From Streptomyces typhae (GTDB taxonomy: Bacteria > Actinomycetota > Actinomycetes > Streptomycetales > Streptomycetaceae), in NCBI RefSeq assembly GCF_009755605.1, contig NZ_WPNZ01000008.1:310001-374000 (forward strand): a stretch of DNA of 64,000 bases, given 5' to 3'. Below the pieces are notes generated by a model. The model did not search any database. It was not told the DNA's origin and worked only from the letters and a program-made list of their open reading frames with translations. A program made the position numbers and the translations under genes. This document shows positions 46,220 through 54,474 of the stretch, in pieces (within the stretch, counting starts at the first letter, position 1; the number at the start of each line of letters is the position of its first letter).

Positions 46220-47161
46220 ATGACCCTTGCCATCGCCACCACGGACGTCGGCGCGCTGCTGCAACTCGTACCGGTGCAGCGGGCCGGCTGGGCGCTGCTG
46301 CTCGCCGCCGTGGGGCTGCCGATCGTCGGGGTCGTGATCGTGGGGCTCGACATCATGCCGGTGCGGTTCGCGATGATGCATGTCGCGCTGCTCGGCATCG
46401 CCGTCGGGCTGCTCACGGGGCTCGACCCGATGCTGTGCGCCCTGGTGGCGTGCGCGCTCGCCGGTGCCGGTGTCGCACCGCTGGCCCGGTCCCCCGCCGG
46501 GCTCTCGGGGGCGATGGGGCTCCTGATGAGCATGGCGATCGCGGCCGCGCTGCTCGTCCTGTCCGTGTCCGGGGTCAACGCGTCCGGTGCGTTCGCGCTG
46601 CTGTGGGGGTCGATCCTGTCCGTGGGCAGCGCCGACCTCGTGGTGGTCGGGGTGCTCGCGGGGGTCGTCCCCGCGCTGTTCTGGTGGCGCCGCCGCGACC
46701 TCGCGCTGCTCCTGTACGACCGTGAACTCGCCCAGTGCTCCGGCGTTCCCGTCGGCGCGCTCACCCTCGTCCTGCTGGTCCTCGTCTCCGTGGCGGTGGC
46801 CGGTGCGATCAAGCTGACGGGGGCGTTGCTGGTGGACGCGCTCACCCTGCTGCCCGCGCTCGCCGCGCGCCGTCTCGGCAAGCGGCTCACCACCATCGCG
46901 CTGTGGGCCGTGGCCATCGGCGTCGCCGTGAACACCACGGGCTTCCTCATCGCCCTCTGGCTGGACTGGCCGCCCGGCCCCGTCCTCGTCCTGACCGCGG
47001 GGGCCGTCGTCCTCGCCGTCCATCTCCTCCCCGAACGGAGCATCACCACATGGCGCGCACAGGCGTCCCCACCGTCCCCTCCCCTCCCTTCCGTTCCTTC
47101 TGTTCCTCCCGGCGCTCCCGGCGCTCCCGGCGCTCCGCCCGCGTCCCGCTCCTCGCGCTGA
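46220..47161 (+). CDS. aztB: zinc ABC transporter permease
   Basis: The 313-residue protein has about 8 membrane helices of the ZnuB/MntB type (GWALLLAAVGLPIVGVVIVG, FAMMHVALLGIAVGLLTG, GAIKLTGALLVDALTLLPALAARR). The 154 bases between aztA and this gene are a GC-rich spacer that is open from a GTG at 46062, but it encodes only Gly/Pro/Ala-rich sequence. GGAGG precedes ATG 46220. The C-terminus ends in a Pro/Ser/Ala tail encoded by DNA that also codes for the start of aztC in another frame. Confidence 0.9.
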   Translation: MTLAIATTDVGALLQLVPVQRAGWALLLAAVGLPIVGVVIVGLDIMPVRFAMMHVALLGIAVGLLTGLDPMLCALVACALAGAGVAPLARSPAGLSGAMGLLMSMAIAAALLVLSVSGVNASGAFALLWGSILSVGSADLVVVGVLAGVVPALFWWRRRDLALLLYDRELAQCSGVPVGALTLVLLVLVSVAVAGAIKLTGALLVDALTLLPALAARRLGKRLTTIALWAVAIGVAVNTTGFLIALWLDWPPGPVLVLTAGAVVLAVHLLPERSITTWRAQASPPSPPLPSVPSVPPGAPGAPGAPPASRSSR

Positions 47162-47934
47162 GCGCCGCGCTCGCCCTGACGGCCGCGGGCTGCTCCGACG
47201 ACTCCTCCGGTGGCGGTTCCGACGGCTCGGGCGGTTCCGGCGGCAAGAAGGGCGGGCCGGTCGTCGTCGCCACGACCACGTGGGAGGGCGCGTTCGCGAA
47301 GGCGGCGGGCGCGGAGGACGTCACGGTCCTGGTCCCGCCCTCCACGCAGCACGCGCCGGACTACGACCCCAAGCCGTCCGACCTCGCGGCGGTCACCAAG
47401 GCGGACTTCGTGCTGTACGCGCCGTTCGAACCGTACGCGGGCAAGATCAAGGACGCGGCGGGTTCGAAGGCCGACCTGGTGCGGGTGGACCTGGACAACG
47501 ACGCCGCGAAGGTGCGCGGCGAAGTGGCCCGGCTCGGCAAGCTCTTCGGTACCGAGAAGGCGGCGGCGGACTGGCGCAAGACCTTCGACCGCGAGTACGC
47601 GCGTCTGTCGGCGGACCTCAAGGCGGCCTGGCCGGACGGGAGGAGCCCGGCCGTCGTCAGCCAGGTGTTCACCACGTGGTCGGCCCGCATGGCGGGCGCC
47701 CGGACCGTCGGCACGTACGGCCCGGAGGCCGTGACCGCCTCCCAGCTCGCGGGCCTCTCCGCGAAGAAGCCCGCGCTCGTCCTCGACAACGCGCACATGT
47801 CCACAGGCGAGGTCCTGCCGGACTCCGGCGCCCGGCAGGTGAAGATCGTCAACTATCCGGGGAAGGACATGGATCTGCTGCCGGTGTACCGGGGGGCCGC
47901 GGAGCAGCTCAAGAAGGCGATGAAGGGCGCCTGA
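47050..47934 (+). CDS. aztC: zinc ABC transporter substrate-binding lipoprotein
   Basis: The 294-residue protein has a lipoprotein signal (VPLLALSAALALTAAGC) with the lipobox Cys at 48, then a Ser/Gly linker and a cluster 9 metal-binding domain. Likely ligands are His in STQHAPDYDPKPSD, His in LVLDNAHMSTG and an Asp near the end (GKDMDLLP). ATG 47050 is the only start before the signal; this makes an unusual 112-base overlap with aztB in another frame. CGGAG lies 9 bases upstream. Confidence 0.9.
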   Translation: MARTGVPTVPSPPFRSFCSSRRSRRSRRSARVPLLALSAALALTAAGCSDDSSGGGSDGSGGSGGKKGGPVVVATTTWEGAFAKAAGAEDVTVLVPPSTQHAPDYDPKPSDLAAVTKADFVLYAPFEPYAGKIKDAAGSKADLVRVDLDNDAAKVRGEVARLGKLFGTEKAAADWRKTFDREYARLSADLKAAWPDGRSPAVVSQVFTTWSARMAGARTVGTYGPEAVTASQLAGLSAKKPALVLDNAHMSTGEVLPDSGARQVKIVNYPGKDMDLLPVYRGAAEQLKKAMKGA

Positions 47935-48050
47935 GCGCCCCGTTCGGCCGTGCCCGGAGCCGGCCGGACGGCCGACCCGGGTCCGGGCTCGGGCTCGGGC
48001 CGGGGCTCGGCCCGGCACCGGCCTCGTCGTGGCCGCTGTGCGTTCCCTCG

Positions 48051-48150
48051 CGGAGCGCACGGCGGCCGTGCGGAGCGCACGGCGGCCGTGTCGGTCGGGG
48101 CCAGATGGGGCCAGACGGGGCCATACAGGATCAGACGGGGTCAGTCTGGA
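48051..48150. repeat. 20-bp and 10-bp tandem repeats between aztC and the CoA synthetase gene
   Basis: cggagcgcacggcggccgtg is repeated exactly twice (48051-48090), then about five 10-bp units of ccagacgggg/tcagacgggg type follow (48101-48150). Confidence 0.85.
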
Positions 48151-48154
48151 GCAG

Positions 48155-48179
48155 CCGCGGGCGCCCGGGGCGCCCGCGG
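48155..48179. terminator. bidirectional terminator hairpin
   Basis: CCGCGGGCG (48155-48163) and CGCCCGCGG (48171-48179) form a 9-bp stem between convergent aztC and the CoA synthetase gene. Confidence 0.6.
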
Positions 48180-48190
48180 TGGCCGGACGG

Positions 48191-49954
48191 TCAGGCGTGG
48201 GTGGCGCGTTCGCGCAGGGTCGTACGGTCCGGCTTGCCCGCCGGGGTCAGGGGCAGTGCGGGGAGCAGCAGGAGCCTTTCGGGGTGCTTGGCGCGTGCCA
48301 GGCCGCGTGCGGTGAGGTGGCGTACCAGGTCCTCCAGGGTCGGCGCCCCGGCGCCCGCCGCCCGCCCGGACGACGGCACCACGCAGGCCGCGAGGCGCTC
48401 CCCCATCAGCGGGTCGGGCACGCCCACGCACACCACGTCACGTACCGAAGGATGCGCGCTCAGCTCCCGCTCGACCTCCGCCGGGCTGATGTTCGCGCCG
48501 CCCCGGATCACCACGTCCTTGAGCCGTCCCACGACGTGCAGCACACCGTCCTCGTCCAGGAGACCGAGGTCGCCGGTGCGCACCCAGCCGCCGGGAGCGC
48601 GGTAGCGGGCGTCCAGTTCGGGGGCGCCCACGTAGCAGAGCGGACTCATCGGGCCGCGCGCCACGATCTCGCCGATCTCGCAGGCGGGCAGGGGCTCGTG
48701 GGTGGAGGGGTCGGCCACCCGGATGTCGGCGACGCGCGGGTCCGGGCGGCCCGCGACGATGCCGTGGTCCGTGGCGCGATCCGCTGAGGCGCGGGCGGGG
48801 CCGTCGGTGCGGGGGTGCGGGCCGCCCGGGGTGCCTTCGGTTCCGAGCCCCGTGTGGCAGTTGACGCCGTCCGCGGAGCCGTACAGGTTCACGACGGCGC
48901 AGCCGAACGCGCGGCGCGCCTCGGCGGCCGTGGTGGCGTCCAGCGGGGCGCCGCCGAGGACCAGGGCCGTCGGCGCGGGCAGCTTCCCCGCGTGCGGGTG
49001 CTGTTCGCGCTGCTCCTGTTCCAGGAGGTCGAGGATCATGCGGGCCATCGTCGGTACGCCGAGGATGTGGGTGGGTTCGTGTTCCCTGATGGCGTCGACC
49101 GCGGCCCGTGGGGTGAAGTGGTCGAGCAGGACGAGGGTGCCGCCGTGCCGGGCGAGGGCGACGGCGGTGCCGTTGGACCCGAACGCGGAGGCCAGCGGTA
49201 CGAGGAAGAGGCAGCGGGGCGGGGTGGCCGGGTCCGGCATCAGCGAGGCGAAGAAGTTTCCCCGGCCGCCGGCCAGGGCGTTGTGCGAGTACGCGACCAT
49301 CTTCGGCTCGGCCTCGGACCCCGAGGAGACGAGGATGCGGGCCGCTTCGTCCGGGTCCGGTCTCGCGGCCACGAACGCCGTGGGGTCGCTGCGGCGCAGC
49401 AACTCCGCGAAGGGGACGGCCCCTTCGGGGGCCGGGCCGGGGCCCGCGGCTATGACGTGGCGGAGGGCGGGGCCGCCCGTGGGCGGGGCGAGGCCCGCCA
49501 CGAGGTCCGCGGCGGGGTGCGCGCCGCGGTGTTCGGTGGCGGCGACGACCGCCACCGCCGCGGCCCTGCGCAGCAGGCTCGCCGCCTCCGCCGCGCCTCG
49601 GCCCACCGGGAACGGCAGCGCGACCGCGCCGACGGCGGCCAGCGCCAGGTCCGTGATCACGGCGTTGCGTCCGTTGGGCAGTTGGACGCCGACGACGTCA
49701 CCGGCTCCGACGCCGAGCTCCGCGAGCCCGACGGCCAGACATCGGACCTTGCGGTCGAGCGCCGTGTAGCAGAGCTTGCCCTTGGCGTCGACGACCGCGG
49801 TGCGGTGCAGGTCGCTGATCTGCCGCGCCCGGAACAGGCTGTAGAGGTCGAGATCGGGACAGGTGCCGTCGAGCGCCCACGCGCGCCGGAGGGAGGCGGG
49901 AAGGAGGTCGGGCAGGGGGAGGGGCGTGCGGGGCTCGCTGGGGGTGCGGGGCAT
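48191..49954 (-). CDS. acyl-CoA synthetase (AMP-forming)
   Basis: The 587-residue ANL enzyme has VVNLYGSADGVNCHTG, GWVRTGDLGLLDEDG, VVGRLKDVVIRGGANISPAEVE and the C-terminal TPAGKPDRTTL with the catalytic Lys. The P-loop is degenerate: LVSSGSEAEPKMVAYSH instead of the common TSGTTG-PK. ATG 49954 is preceded by AGGAG at 7 bases. However, the frame remains open upstream for 372 more codons through a repeat array to an ATG at 51070 that overlaps the end of the CoA-transferase gene, so a long form cannot be excluded. It probably activates a fatty or branched acid. Confidence 0.88.
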   Translation of the reverse strand: MPRTPSEPRTPLPLPDLLPASLRRAWALDGTCPDLDLYSLFRARQISDLHRTAVVDAKGKLCYTALDRKVRCLAVGLAELGVGAGDVVGVQLPNGRNAVITDLALAAVGAVALPFPVGRGAAEAASLLRRAAAVAVVAATEHRGAHPAADLVAGLAPPTGGPALRHVIAAGPGPAPEGAVPFAELLRRSDPTAFVAARPDPDEAARILVSSGSEAEPKMVAYSHNALAGGRGNFFASLMPDPATPPRCLFLVPLASAFGSNGTAVALARHGGTLVLLDHFTPRAAVDAIREHEPTHILGVPTMARMILDLLEQEQREQHPHAGKLPAPTALVLGGAPLDATTAAEARRAFGCAVVNLYGSADGVNCHTGLGTEGTPGGPHPRTDGPARASADRATDHGIVAGRPDPRVADIRVADPSTHEPLPACEIGEIVARGPMSPLCYVGAPELDARYRAPGGWVRTGDLGLLDEDGVLHVVGRLKDVVIRGGANISPAEVERELSAHPSVRDVVCVGVPDPLMGERLAACVVPSSGRAAGAGAPTLEDLVRHLTARGLARAKHPERLLLLPALPLTPAGKPDRTTLRERATHA

Positions 49955-51054
49955 GAAGGGCTCCTGAGGCTGGGGTGGGGTGAGGTTGGGGTGAGGTGCC
50001 GAGGGTGTGGGGTGAGGCCCGTGGGGAGGGCGGCGGGTGCCGGTGCCGGTGCCGGTGCCGCTGGTCCGCGGGTGGGGCGGGACGACGGGTGAGCGGCCCT
50101 CGGCCGGGCGGGGCGGGTTCGCGGCCACGTCGGGGGCGACCGGCCCTCGGTCGGGTGGGGTCGGTCGGCACGGGTTCGCGGCCTCGTCGGGTTGGGGCTC
50201 GGGGGTGTCGGGCGGAGCTTCAGGGGCGGCGGGCGCGGCCCGCGGGTCGTCGGGCGGAGCCGGGACACCCTCGGACGGGGCCCAGGAGCCGTCAGGCGGA
50301 GCCCGGACAGCCTCAGGCGAAGCCTCAGGGCGTGTGGGCAGGGGGGCATGGTTGTCAGGGGGAGCCTGGGCCTCGACAAGTGGCGCCCGGAGGCCCGGGG
50401 CCCGGGTGCCGGAGGTCCGGAGACCCGGAGCATGGAAGCCGGGAGCCCGGAGACCGAAGGCCCGGAAACCGGGAGCCCAGGTCCCGGAGGCCCAGAGACC
50501 CGGGGCCCGGGGGCCGGAGGCCCAGAGGCCCGGAGCATGGAAGCCGGGAGCCCGGAGACCGAAGGCCCGGAAACCGGGAGCCCAGGTCCCGGAGGCCCAG
50601 AGACCCGGGGCCCGGGTGCCGGAGGCCCAGAGGCCCGGAGCATGGAAGCCGGGAGCCCGGAGACCGAAGGCCCGGAAACCGGGAGCCCAGGTCCCGGAGG
50701 CCCGAAAGCTGGAGGCCCAAGGACCGGGAGCCCACCTACCGAAGGCCCGGAAGCCGGGACCCCACGTGCCGGGACCCCACCTACCGAAGGCCCAGAACCC
50801 GGAAGCCCACGTGCCGGGACCCCACGTGCCAGAGGCCCAGAGACCCGGGGCCGGGGGCCGGACGCCCGGGGACTGGGGGCCTGGAAGCCGGGGGCCCGGA
50901 GGCCGAAGGCCGGGAAACCGGGAGCCCAGGTGCCGAGGGCGCGAAAGCCGGGAGCCAGGATGCCGAGAGCCCAGGTGCCGGAGGCCCAGAGACCCGGGTC
51001 CCAGGTTCCGGAGACCCGGGTCCCAGGTGCCGCAGGCCCGGAGGTCGGGGGCTG
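49955..51054. other. 1.1-kb region without a definite gene, dominated by a repeat array
   Basis: The gap between the CoA-transferase and CoA-synthetase genes contains no recognisable domain. Most of its right-hand two thirds is a 15-bp repeat array. Left of that are diverged GC-rich Ser/Gly/Ala/Pro-coding stretches. Because the repeat unit is a multiple of three and has few stops, long open frames occur on both strands; coding potential cannot be judged from openness alone. Confidence 0.7.
50370..51050. repeat. 15-bp minisatellite with a 105-bp higher-order period
   Basis: Units such as gcccggagcatggaa, gccgggagcccggag and accgaaggcccggaa follow each other; seven units make a 105-bp block. 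The marker catggaagcc recurs at 50431, 50536 and 50641, exactly 105 bp apart. Diverged 15-bp units continue to about 51050. Confidence 0.92.
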
Positions 51055-52923
51055 TCAGGTGAAGGTCCATGGGGTCGGGACCTTCGGTGCCCCGTGCGTG
51101 TCGCGGTCGAGCGTCCCGGCGAAGCGCGCGTCACCGTGCAGGGACGCGAGATCCGTGGTGACGGCCGTCGCCGCCAGGCCGTGGGTGCCGAGCAGGCGCA
51201 GCGCCTGCGGCGTGGGCAGCCCGGTCAGGTCGTACGCCGCCGCTGCGGCCGCGCACCGGTCGGCCGGGGCCACCCAGCCGTCGGCCGTGCGCAGCGGACG
51301 GCGGAATCCCGCCGGACGCCGGGGCTCGGCGCCCCGGGCCGCACGGCGCAGGGCGGGCGCGGTGAGCGCGTCGGCGGCGGCGAGGAGGGAGGAGTCCACC
51401 CGCACGCCGCGGCCTCCGTTCCGCTCGCGCAGAAGCAGCCCCGCGAGCACCGCCTCCGCACCGAGCAGGCCGCCGAGTACGTCGAGGAGGGTCATCAGGG
51501 ACGGCGCGGGCGGCTCGTCGGCGGGCCGCACCGCCGCGCCGACGCCGGCGCGCGCCTGCACCATGAAGTCCGTCCCCATGGGGGCGGGGTCCAGACGACC
51601 GGCCCAGCCGCTGGTGTACGCGTACACGATGCCGGGGTTCACGGCCGAGAGGTCGGCCGCGTCGAGGCCGAGCTGGGCGGCCTTGCCCGGCGCCCAGTTG
51701 TGCAGGAACACGTCCGCCTCCGCGACGAGTTCGCGCAGCCTGCGGCGCCCCGAGGGCGACTTGATGTCGGCCTCGACGGCACGCTTGCCCCGGTTGAGGG
51801 CGAGCCAGCGCGCCGAGACGCCGCCGCAGGCGGGCGGCATGCCGCGGAGCGGGTCGCCGCCCGGGGGCTCGATGCGGACGACGTCGGCGCCGAGGAGCCG
51901 CAACAGGTGGGCGGCGAGCGGCGCCTGGATGCGGCGGCCCGCCTCCAGGACGGTGACTCCGGCGAGCGGGCGGCCGGGCGTGGCCGGGTGGGAGCCGGGG
52001 CGGCCCGCAGGGACGGCGGCGGGGCCCAGCCGGGACAGCGTCCAGGGCGCCGCCCCGTCGTGTTCCGCGGCGCGCTCGGCGAGGGTGCGCAGCGCGCACA
52101 CCTCCGCGCCGGAGGCCGCGGCGGCCTCCAGGACGCGGGTCCAGCGGTGGCCGCGGGCGGTGGTGTGCAGTGCGTCGGGGAAGGGCGCACAGGCGGTCGC
52201 GTACCGGAACTGGAAGGGTCGCCACCCCGCGCGTATCGCCTCGGCGGGGGCGCCGAGGGCCCGCCAGAACGCCGCCCAGGCGCCTGGGTCGAGGGTCTCC
52301 AGCTCGAAGAGGGTCCCGTCGGCGGAGGTGAACGGGGGTCCGCCGGGGACGAGTTCGGTCGCCTCGGTCTCGTCGGCTCCGGTCGCGGCGAAGTACTGGG
52401 ACACGGAGAGGAGTCCGGCGCGGGCCGCGCTGACGTCCACCGCTCGTCCGTGGGCGGTGTCGGGGGCCGCGCCCCTGGCCCGTGCGAAGAGTTGGGCCAG
52501 CAGGCCCTGTACGGCGAGGACGCCCGCGGCGGTGGCGGTGTAGTCGGCGGCGAGGCCCCGCGGGGCGCCGTCGCGGCGGCCGTGCACGGCCATGACGCCG
52601 GTGGCCGCCTGCGCGGTGGCCTCGTCGTGGACCCCCGCGTACGTGCCGGACGGCGCCGGGTCCGCCCAGCGCACGTTCGCCGTGACCGGCCCGAACCCGG
52701 CGCCGCCGAGTGCTATGCGACCGCCGGCCGGACCGTCCGCACCCTGGCCGCGCCCGCGCCCCGTTCCGCCGTTACTCTCCGCGCCCGCCCGGGGCACGGC
52801 ACCGAGCAGCCGCAGATGTTCGGCGGCGAGCCACGTCAACTCCGGCGGCCCGTCGACGTCGCAGCGGAGCGCGTCCAGGGGGCGGGCGGCGGCCTGTGCC
52901 GTGGTGAGGGCTGGTGACGTCAT
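51055..52923 (-). CDS. CaiB/BaiF family (class III) CoA-transferase, two-domain form
   Basis: The 622-residue protein appears to contain two family III segments. The second (about 320-622) is typical: LAGVTVLEAGRRIQAPLAAHLLRLLGADVVRIEPPGGDPLRGM, ALNRGKRAVEADIKSPSGRRRL, ADVFLHNWAPGKAAQLGLD and MGTDFMVQARAGVGAAV, where the Asp is the likely acyl-accepting residue. The first half is more diverged. These enzymes move CoA between organic acids. ATG 52923 gives the start MTSPALTTAQ. It is divergent from an acyl-CoA dehydrogenase gene and upstream of the CoA synthetase gene. Confidence 0.86.
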   Translation of the reverse strand: MTSPALTTAQAAARPLDALRCDVDGPPELTWLAAEHLRLLGAVPRAGAESNGGTGRGRGQGADGPAGGRIALGGAGFGPVTANVRWADPAPSGTYAGVHDEATAQAATGVMAVHGRRDGAPRGLAADYTATAAGVLAVQGLLAQLFARARGAAPDTAHGRAVDVSAARAGLLSVSQYFAATGADETEATELVPGGPPFTSADGTLFELETLDPGAWAAFWRALGAPAEAIRAGWRPFQFRYATACAPFPDALHTTARGHRWTRVLEAAAASGAEVCALRTLAERAAEHDGAAPWTLSRLGPAAVPAGRPGSHPATPGRPLAGVTVLEAGRRIQAPLAAHLLRLLGADVVRIEPPGGDPLRGMPPACGGVSARWLALNRGKRAVEADIKSPSGRRRLRELVAEADVFLHNWAPGKAAQLGLDAADLSAVNPGIVYAYTSGWAGRLDPAPMGTDFMVQARAGVGAAVRPADEPPAPSLMTLLDVLGGLLGAEAVLAGLLLRERNGGRGVRVDSSLLAAADALTAPALRRAARGAEPRRPAGFRRPLRTADGWVAPADRCAAAAAAYDLTGLPTPQALRLLGTHGLAATAVTTDLASLHGDARFAGTLDRDTHGAPKVPTPWTFT

Positions 52924-53066
52924 GTCGGGCGTGTCTCCTCTCCCCGCGCGAGGCAGCCCCCGCCGGGGTCGTTCCGAACGGGAACCCGGAGCCGTCGGCA
53001 GCCGACCAGTTCCCTGGAGAGACAGTCGGGCGCCCGTGCCCGCGGGTTCCCGGCGAATGGGAGGAA

Positions 53067-53096
53067 CTGGTGGATCTGGTGGATCTGGTGGATCGG
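53067..53096. repeat. 9-bp tandem repeat at the start of the acyl-CoA dehydrogenase gene
   Basis: ctggtggat occurs three times and encodes VDL-VDL-VDR at the N-terminus; the first GTG of the array is the best start codon. Confidence 0.8.
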
Positions 53097-54323
53097 ATGG
53101 AAGAGGCAACGGGAGCGGGGACGGAGACTGGTGCTGGGGAGGCCGGGGCCGGGGCCGGTCCCGGGGGCGGCCTCGATTCCGGGCTGCTTCGGAAGCGCGT
53201 CGTCGGCTTTCTGCGCGAGCACGTCCTACCGTGCGAGGACGTACTCGACGCCGGAGGGCCGAAGGCCGACACGGTGCTGCGAGGAGTACAGGAGCAGGCC
53301 CGGCGGGAAGGGCTGTGGGCGGTGCCGCTGCCGGTCGAACTGGGCGGTCAGGGGCTCGACCTGGCGCGCTACGCCGCGTACGCGGAGGCCGAGGGCGCCA
53401 GCGACCACGGGCCCGCCGCGCTCGGCTCCGCGCCGCTCCTCGACGTCCTGATGCTGCGCCGCCACGGCACTCCACGGGTCCGCGAGGAGTGGCTCCCCCG
53501 CGTCGTCGCGGGCGACCTCCGCACGTGCTACGCCATGACCGAACCCGGCGTACCCGGCACGGACCCCGTCGCCACCACGACCCGCGCGGACCTCCGCCCG
53601 GACGGGAGCTGGCGCCTCACCGGCCGCAAGTGGTTCACCTCCGGCGCGGCGGGCGCCGACCTCGTCACCGTGCTCGCCCGCACCGACGGCGCGTCCCCCG
53701 ACCGCGACGGCCTGTCCCTCTTCGTGGTGCCCACCACCGCGCCCGGATTCCGTGTCGTACGGGAACTACCCGTCCTGGGGGCGAGCGGCGCGGGCGGGCA
53801 GTGGGAGATCGCGTTCGAGGGCGTACGGGTGCCCGGCGACGGACTCGTGGGCGAGCGCGGTGCCGCTCTCACCGTCGCCGGGGAGCGGCTGCAACTCGGC
53901 AGGACGCTGCGGTGCCTGCGGTGGCTGGGGCAGGCGCAGCGGGCCTTCGACCTGATGGCCGCCCGCGCGGTGACCCGCACCGGGTCGCGTGGCCCGCTCG
54001 CCTCCCACCAACTCGTGCAGGCCCATGTCTTCGAGTCGCTCCTCGCGCTGCGTACGGCGCGGCCGCTGGTGCACGAGGCGGTGGCGCTGCTCGCCGCGGG
54101 CGCCGACGCGCACGTCGAGGTGGGGCTCGCCAAGGTCGCGGCGGCACGCACCCTCCAGCAGGTCGTGGACGCCGCGATCCAGGTGCACGGCGCGGCCGGG
54201 CTCGGCCCCGACACCGCGCTGCCCGCGCTGCTGCGCACCGGGCGGGCGGCCCGCATCCTCGACGGTCCCGACGAGCTGCACATCACGTCGGTGGCGCGGC
54301 GGGTGCTGCGCGGGTACGCCTAG
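53070..54323 (+). CDS. acyl-CoA dehydrogenase family protein
   Basis: This 417-residue protein has YAMTEPGVPGTDPVATTT for substrate/flavin contacts, KWFTSGAAGADLVTVLART, and ILDGPDELHITSVARRVL at the end, where the base position reads Asp (DGPDE), as in ACAD10/11-like members. GTG 53070 is chosen because GGGAGG lies just upstream and the length then fits; an earlier in-frame ATG at 52914 would overlap the divergent CoA-transferase gene. After the start there is a low-complexity Glu/Gly/Ala stretch to about residue 28. It likely works with the divergent CoA-transferase and CoA synthetase. Confidence 0.87.
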   Translation: MDLVDLVDRMEEATGAGTETGAGEAGAGAGPGGGLDSGLLRKRVVGFLREHVLPCEDVLDAGGPKADTVLRGVQEQARREGLWAVPLPVELGGQGLDLARYAAYAEAEGASDHGPAALGSAPLLDVLMLRRHGTPRVREEWLPRVVAGDLRTCYAMTEPGVPGTDPVATTTRADLRPDGSWRLTGRKWFTSGAAGADLVTVLARTDGASPDRDGLSLFVVPTTAPGFRVVRELPVLGASGAGGQWEIAFEGVRVPGDGLVGERGAALTVAGERLQLGRTLRCLRWLGQAQRAFDLMAARAVTRTGSRGPLASHQLVQAHVFESLLALRTARPLVHEAVALLAAGADAHVEVGLAKVAAARTLQQVVDAAIQVHGAAGLGPDTALPALLRTGRAARILDGPDELHITSVARRVLRGYA

Positions 54324-54404
54324 ACCCTGTCGACGACCCCGGGCGGTACCGCGCCTGCCTGTGCCTCCGCTGCACACGACTGCCTCCGCTGCGCAAGACG
54401 TACG

Positions 54405-54462
54405 CCGCACCACGTATACCGCACCGCGTAAGCCGCACCACGTACACCGCACCACGTAAGCC
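54405..54462. repeat. 14-bp tandem repeat
   Basis: gcaccacgta or gcaccgcgta recurs at 54407, 54421, 54435 and 54449, exactly 14 bp apart, between two convergent genes. Confidence 0.88.
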
Positions 54463-54474
54463 GTACGTCGTGCT

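Noticed and set aside
46062..46223. Possible 53-codon gene between aztA and aztB
   Set aside because: Only Gly/Pro/Ala low-complexity sequence; more likely a spacer.
50370..51050. CRISPR-like array
   Set aside because: Units are contiguous 15-mers without unique spacers, and no cas genes are present.
50037..51062. Plus-strand repeat protein of about 340 residues in the minisatellite
   Set aside because: Open frames exist in several frames because the 15-bp unit has no stops; no ribosome-binding site or domain favours this one.
52914..53069. Earlier ATG start of the acyl-CoA dehydrogenase at 52914
   Set aside because: Overlaps the divergent CoA-transferase start and lacks a ribosome-binding site; GTG 53070 has GGGAGG upstream and gives normal length.
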